Positions 5,533-8,116 of a DNA stretch of 8,116 nucleotides are shown in pieces. The notes under the pieces are model-generated. The model saw only the letters and a program-made list of their open reading frames with translations, ran no database searches and was not told the origin of the DNA. The DNA is from Candidatus Aminicenantota bacterium (GTDB taxonomy: Bacteria; Acidobacteriota; Aminicenantia; Aminicenantales; UBA4085). Each line of letters begins with the position of its first letter. Positions within the stretch are counted from its first letter, which is position 1. Position numbers and translations under genes: made by a program. Location: NCBI GenBank assembly GCA_003154255.1, contig PMCY01000323.1:1-8116 (forward strand), in the 5' to 3' direction.

Positions 5533-6855
5533 ATGAAAAAACGTTCCCCCATGCGCCGCCGCGAATTTCTCAAGAAGGTGCCCCTGGCCTTGGCCGGGGC
5601 GGCGGCCTTCCCGTCCATCGTCCGCGGTTCGGCACTCGGCCTTAACGGCGCCGTCCCGCCCAGCGACCGCATCGTCATGGCCGGCATCGGCTTCGGCATG
5701 CAGGGCCCTTCCAACATGCAGGCGTTCCTGGAAAAGGACGAAGTCCAGTGGGTGGCCGTCTGCGACCTCGACGACAAGCACCTGGCCCAGGCCCAAGGCA
5801 TCGTCAACCGGAAGTACGGCAACACGGGCTGCGCCACGACCAAGGACTTCCGCAAGCTCTTCGCCCGCGGTGATCTGGATGCCGTGTCTATCGCCGTGCC
5901 CGACCATTGGCACGCCATCCTGGCCATCAGCGCCGCCCGGGCCGGGTTGGACATCTACGGCGAGAAGCCGCTGACCCACAGCCTGCGCGAGGGCCGGGCC
6001 CTTTGCGACGCCGTCAAGCGCTACGGCCGCGTCTGGCAGACCGGAAGCTGGCAGCGCTCGGTGGACAATTTTTATCGGGCCTGCGAGCTCGTCCGCAACG
6101 GCCGCATCGGCAGGATCCGGCGGGTCGAAGTCGGCCTGCCTGCGGGCCACTACGACTTCGCCCGCACCTTCGGCCTGGAGAAGATCACTCCGCCTCCGGC
6201 CGAGCTCGATTATGAAACCTGGCTGGGACCGGCGCCCTATTCCCCGTATTGCACGGCTCGCGTCCACATGAACTGGCGCTGGAACATGGACTACGGCGGA
6301 GGCCAGCTCATGGACTGGATCGGCCACCATTTGGACATCGCCCACTGGGGCATGGGCTACGACTATACCGGACCCGTCGAGGTCTGGGGCAAGGGCGAGT
6401 GGCCGACGACCGGCATCTATAACAGCGCCACCCGCTACTGGGTCGAGGCGCGCTACGCCGACGGCACGCCCATCGTCCTGGCCGGCGGCTATCCCGAGAT
6501 CCAGGGCGGCACGAAGTGGATAGGCGAGTACGGCTGGATCTGGGTGGACCGCGGCGGATTCGAAACCCAGCCGGCCAATCTGGTCAACGAGATTATCGGC
6601 CCCAACGAGATCAAGCTTTACCACAGCCGCGACCACTACCAGAATTTCCTGGACTGCGTAAAGAGCCGGGCCCTGACCATCACGCCCTGCGAGGTCGCCC
6701 ACCGTTCGGCCAGCGTCGGCCATCTCGGCGTCATCGCCATCGAGACCGGGCACAAGATCAAATGGGACCCGGGCACGGAGACGATCATCGGCGATCCCGA
6801 AGCCGAGCGTCTGCTCAGCCGTTCCTACCGCAAGCCCTGGGTGCTCCCCTCCTGA
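5533..6855 (+). CDS. Tat-exported Gfo/Idh/MocA family oxidoreductase (second copy)
   Basis: A 440-residue NAD(P)-dependent oxidoreductase, a distant paralogue of the copy at 3612-4886. ATG 5533 has AGGA (5521-5524) 8 bases upstream. Residues 8-15 (RRREFLKK) are a clear twin-arginine motif with a hydrophobic stretch to about 30. The Rossmann fold has AGIGFGMQG (50-58) and the acidic strand end VCDLDD (76-81). VPDHWHA (122-128) and EKPLTH (144-149, K145) follow. The C-terminal domain contains GGGQLMDWIGHHLDIAHW (255-272), giving the canonical D261-xxx-H265-xx-D268. This Trp-rich signature (also WNWRWNMDYGG-like residues near 247-256) belongs to a subfamily common in Planctomycetota, Bacteroidota and Acidobacteriota, from memory. 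Export plus pairing with a second oxidoreductase suggests oxidation and re-reduction steps on one sugar or glycoside. Substrate and cofactor turnover outside the cytoplasm are unknown. Confidence 0.9.
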   Translation: MKKRSPMRRREFLKKVPLALAGAAAFPSIVRGSALGLNGAVPPSDRIVMAGIGFGMQGPSNMQAFLEKDEVQWVAVCDLDDKHLAQAQGIVNRKYGNTGCATTKDFRKLFARGDLDAVSIAVPDHWHAILAISAARAGLDIYGEKPLTHSLREGRALCDAVKRYGRVWQTGSWQRSVDNFYRACELVRNGRIGRIRRVEVGLPAGHYDFARTFGLEKITPPPAELDYETWLGPAPYSPYCTARVHMNWRWNMDYGGGQLMDWIGHHLDIAHWGMGYDYTGPVEVWGKGEWPTTGIYNSATRYWVEARYADGTPIVLAGGYPEIQGGTKWIGEYGWIWVDRGGFETQPANLVNEIIGPNEIKLYHSRDHYQNFLDCVKSRALTITPCEVAHRSASVGHLGVIAIETGHKIKWDPGTETIIGDPEAERLLSRSYRKPWVLPS

Positions 6856-6869
6856 GGAAAGGTACGAAG

Positions 6870-8116
6870 ATGAAAACCCCCAAGCTCCTGAAATCCCTCG
6901 GCACGGCGCTTCTTCTCGCGGCCCTCGCTATGGGCGTTTCGATCGCCGGGCAGGCCGCACCGGCTTCACTGGACCAGATTCTCAAGGCTGTGGCATCGTA
7001 CAATGGCGGCATCGATTCCGCCCCTTTCTGGGCGCTCCGCGATTACGTCTACGCCCGCAAGGACGATCCCGCCGCCCGAACCCAATGCGAGGATGCTCTC
7101 CTGGCGTTCCTCGGTACCAAAGCGACGCCGGTCGCCAAGATGGCCGTTTGCCGGCACCTTCGCCTCATCGGCGGGGATAAATCCGTCCCCATCCTGGCCA
7201 AGATGCTCAGGACGCCGGAGACGTCCGATATGGCCCTCTATGCCCTGGCCAAGATCCCGGGCCCGGCCGCCGACAAAGCCCTGCGGGAGGTTGCGGCGAA
7301 CTCGTCGGGCGCGGTGCAAATCAGCGTAATCAATGCTCTCGGCGTGCGCGGTTCCCAGGAGGCCGTCCCCGTCCTGATCCCCTTCCTGGGACAAACAAAG
7401 TCGGAGGCCGCCAAGGCCGCTGCCTACGTCCTGGGCCGGCTGGGCGGTTCTCAAGCCGCCGCCGCCTTGAGTAAGGCTTTCAGCGCCGCCCCGGCCGATC
7501 TCAAAATCGTGCTGGCCGCTTCCCTTCTGGCCTGCGGCGAACAGTTTATCAAGGACAAGGACCCCTCCGCCGCCGCCGCTCTCTATGACAAGGTCCTCGC
7601 CGCCGCCATCTCTCCGGCGATGAACCGTGCGGCCATGGGGGGCAAGATCTCCGCCGCCGGCGATAAAGCCGCGGATGTTCTCATGAGCGCGCTGCAAGGG
7701 AACGACGCGGCCCGCCAGGAGGCCGCCGTTCTCAAGATCCGCGACGTCATCCCGCCGGATGCGATCGGGCCGATCTGCAGATTGTATCCCGTTCTTCCGG
7801 AACGCGTCCGAATCGTCCTGCTGCCGGTTCTGTCAGGCTATCCGAAAAATGCGGTGCTTCCGGTGATCCTGGCGACGGCCCGAGGCGATGCCCCGGCGGT
7901 CCGTCTGGCCGCAATCAGAGCCCTGGAGATCGCCGGCGACGCCACGGTCGTTCCCTTCCTGGCCGAAACCGGGGCCAAGGCCCGCGGCGCCGAACAATCC
8001 GCCGCCCGCGGTGCCCTGGCTTCGATCAAAGGCCAGGACGTGGACGCCGCCATCCTCGAACGTCTCGGCCAAAAAGCCGGCGAAGACATCCAATCCGAGC
8101 TTCTTTTGGCCGTCTC
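6870..8116 (+). CDS. exported HEAT-repeat protein, 3' end beyond window
   Basis: An open frame of 415 complete codons that is still open at the right edge. ATG 6870 has AAAGG (6858-6862) 7 bases upstream, and the gap after the second oxidoreductase gene is 14 bases. Residues 1-30 look like a Sec signal peptide: KTPKLLK, a hydrophobic stretch (10-26), and an Ala-rich cleavage region near AGQAA. From about 85 the protein is a series of alpha-helical repeats of about 30 residues with HEAT character. Examples are AKMAVCRHLRLIGGDKSVPI (89-108), VQISVINALGVRGSQEAVPV (149-168), AAYVLGRLGGSQAA (184-197) and VRLAAIRALEIAGDATVVPF (344-363). HEAT solenoids are protein- or ligand-binding scaffolds. In related phyla such proteins often continue into a carbohydrate-active or DUF1080-type domain, so the missing part matters. 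It probably functions with the exported enzymes upstream. Confidence 0.85.
   Translation, partial: MKTPKLLKSLGTALLLAALAMGVSIAGQAAPASLDQILKAVASYNGGIDSAPFWALRDYVYARKDDPAARTQCEDALLAFLGTKATPVAKMAVCRHLRLIGGDKSVPILAKMLRTPETSDMALYALAKIPGPAADKALREVAANSSGAVQISVINALGVRGSQEAVPVLIPFLGQTKSEAAKAAAYVLGRLGGSQAAAALSKAFSAAPADLKIVLAASLLACGEQFIKDKDPSAAAALYDKVLAAAISPAMNRAAMGGKISAAGDKAADVLMSALQGNDAARQEAAVLKIRDVIPPDAIGPICRLYPVLPERVRIVLLPVLSGYPKNAVLPVILATARGDAPAVRLAAIRALEIAGDATVVPFLAETGAKARGAEQSAARGALASIKGQDVDAAILERLGQKAGEDIQSELLLAV

Noticed and set aside
5450..5645. Short frame starting at ATG 5450 in the intra-operon gap.
   Set aside because: It has no SD and runs out of frame into the second oxidoreductase. Its product is Pro/Arg/Gly-rich without a recognisable motif.
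5512..6753. A 413-codon open frame on the minus strand opposite the second oxidoreductase.
   Set aside because: It is a shadow of a well-supported gene, with the same biased composition and no recognisable domain.

Overview
The window is GC-rich apart from about 50 AT-rich bases at the left edge. It is densely coding bacterial DNA with strong Shine-Dalgarno (SD) sites and short gaps. Exported Gfo/Idh/MocA oxidoreductases with twin-arginine leaders, a hydroxypyruvate-isomerase-like TIM barrel, a HEAT-repeat protein and a DUF2089/SHOCT-like operon together resemble Acidobacteriota (Aminicenantia-like) or the Planctomycetota/Verrucomicrobiota. This placement is inference from gene style, since the window holds no rRNA or other phylogenetic marker.

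Left operon (1-1158, +). A convincing sigma70-type promoter with an inverted repeat over its -35 box drives three small genes. They are a DUF2089-type helix-turn-helix regulator that appears to lack the family's zinc-binding cysteines, a 91-residue two-helix membrane protein, and a 138-residue SHOCT-like-domain protein. The regulator's C-terminus and the third protein's N-terminus carry the same short helical module. This suggests the products belong to one regulatory or envelope-sensing system, whose function is unknown.

Middle (1165-2553, -). A complete M24-family metallopeptidase (Xaa-Pro aminopeptidase type) converges on the left operon with only 6 bases between the stop codons. A strong hairpin spans both stops. 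Its promoter region is shared with the divergent right-hand operon.

Right operon (2681 to beyond 8116, +). Five co-directional genes follow: an exported hydroxypyruvate-isomerase-like protein, a Tat-exported Gfo/Idh/MocA oxidoreductase, a small lipoprotein of unknown family, a second Tat-exported Gfo/Idh/MocA oxidoreductase, and a Sec-exported HEAT-repeat protein that runs off the right edge. Every product has an export signal, so the set looks like an extracytoplasmic sugar-oxidation or keto-sugar module. The families match those used in bacterial 3-keto-glycoside routes, but the substrate cannot be read from sequence. No RNA genes, insertion sequences or CRISPR arrays were seen.
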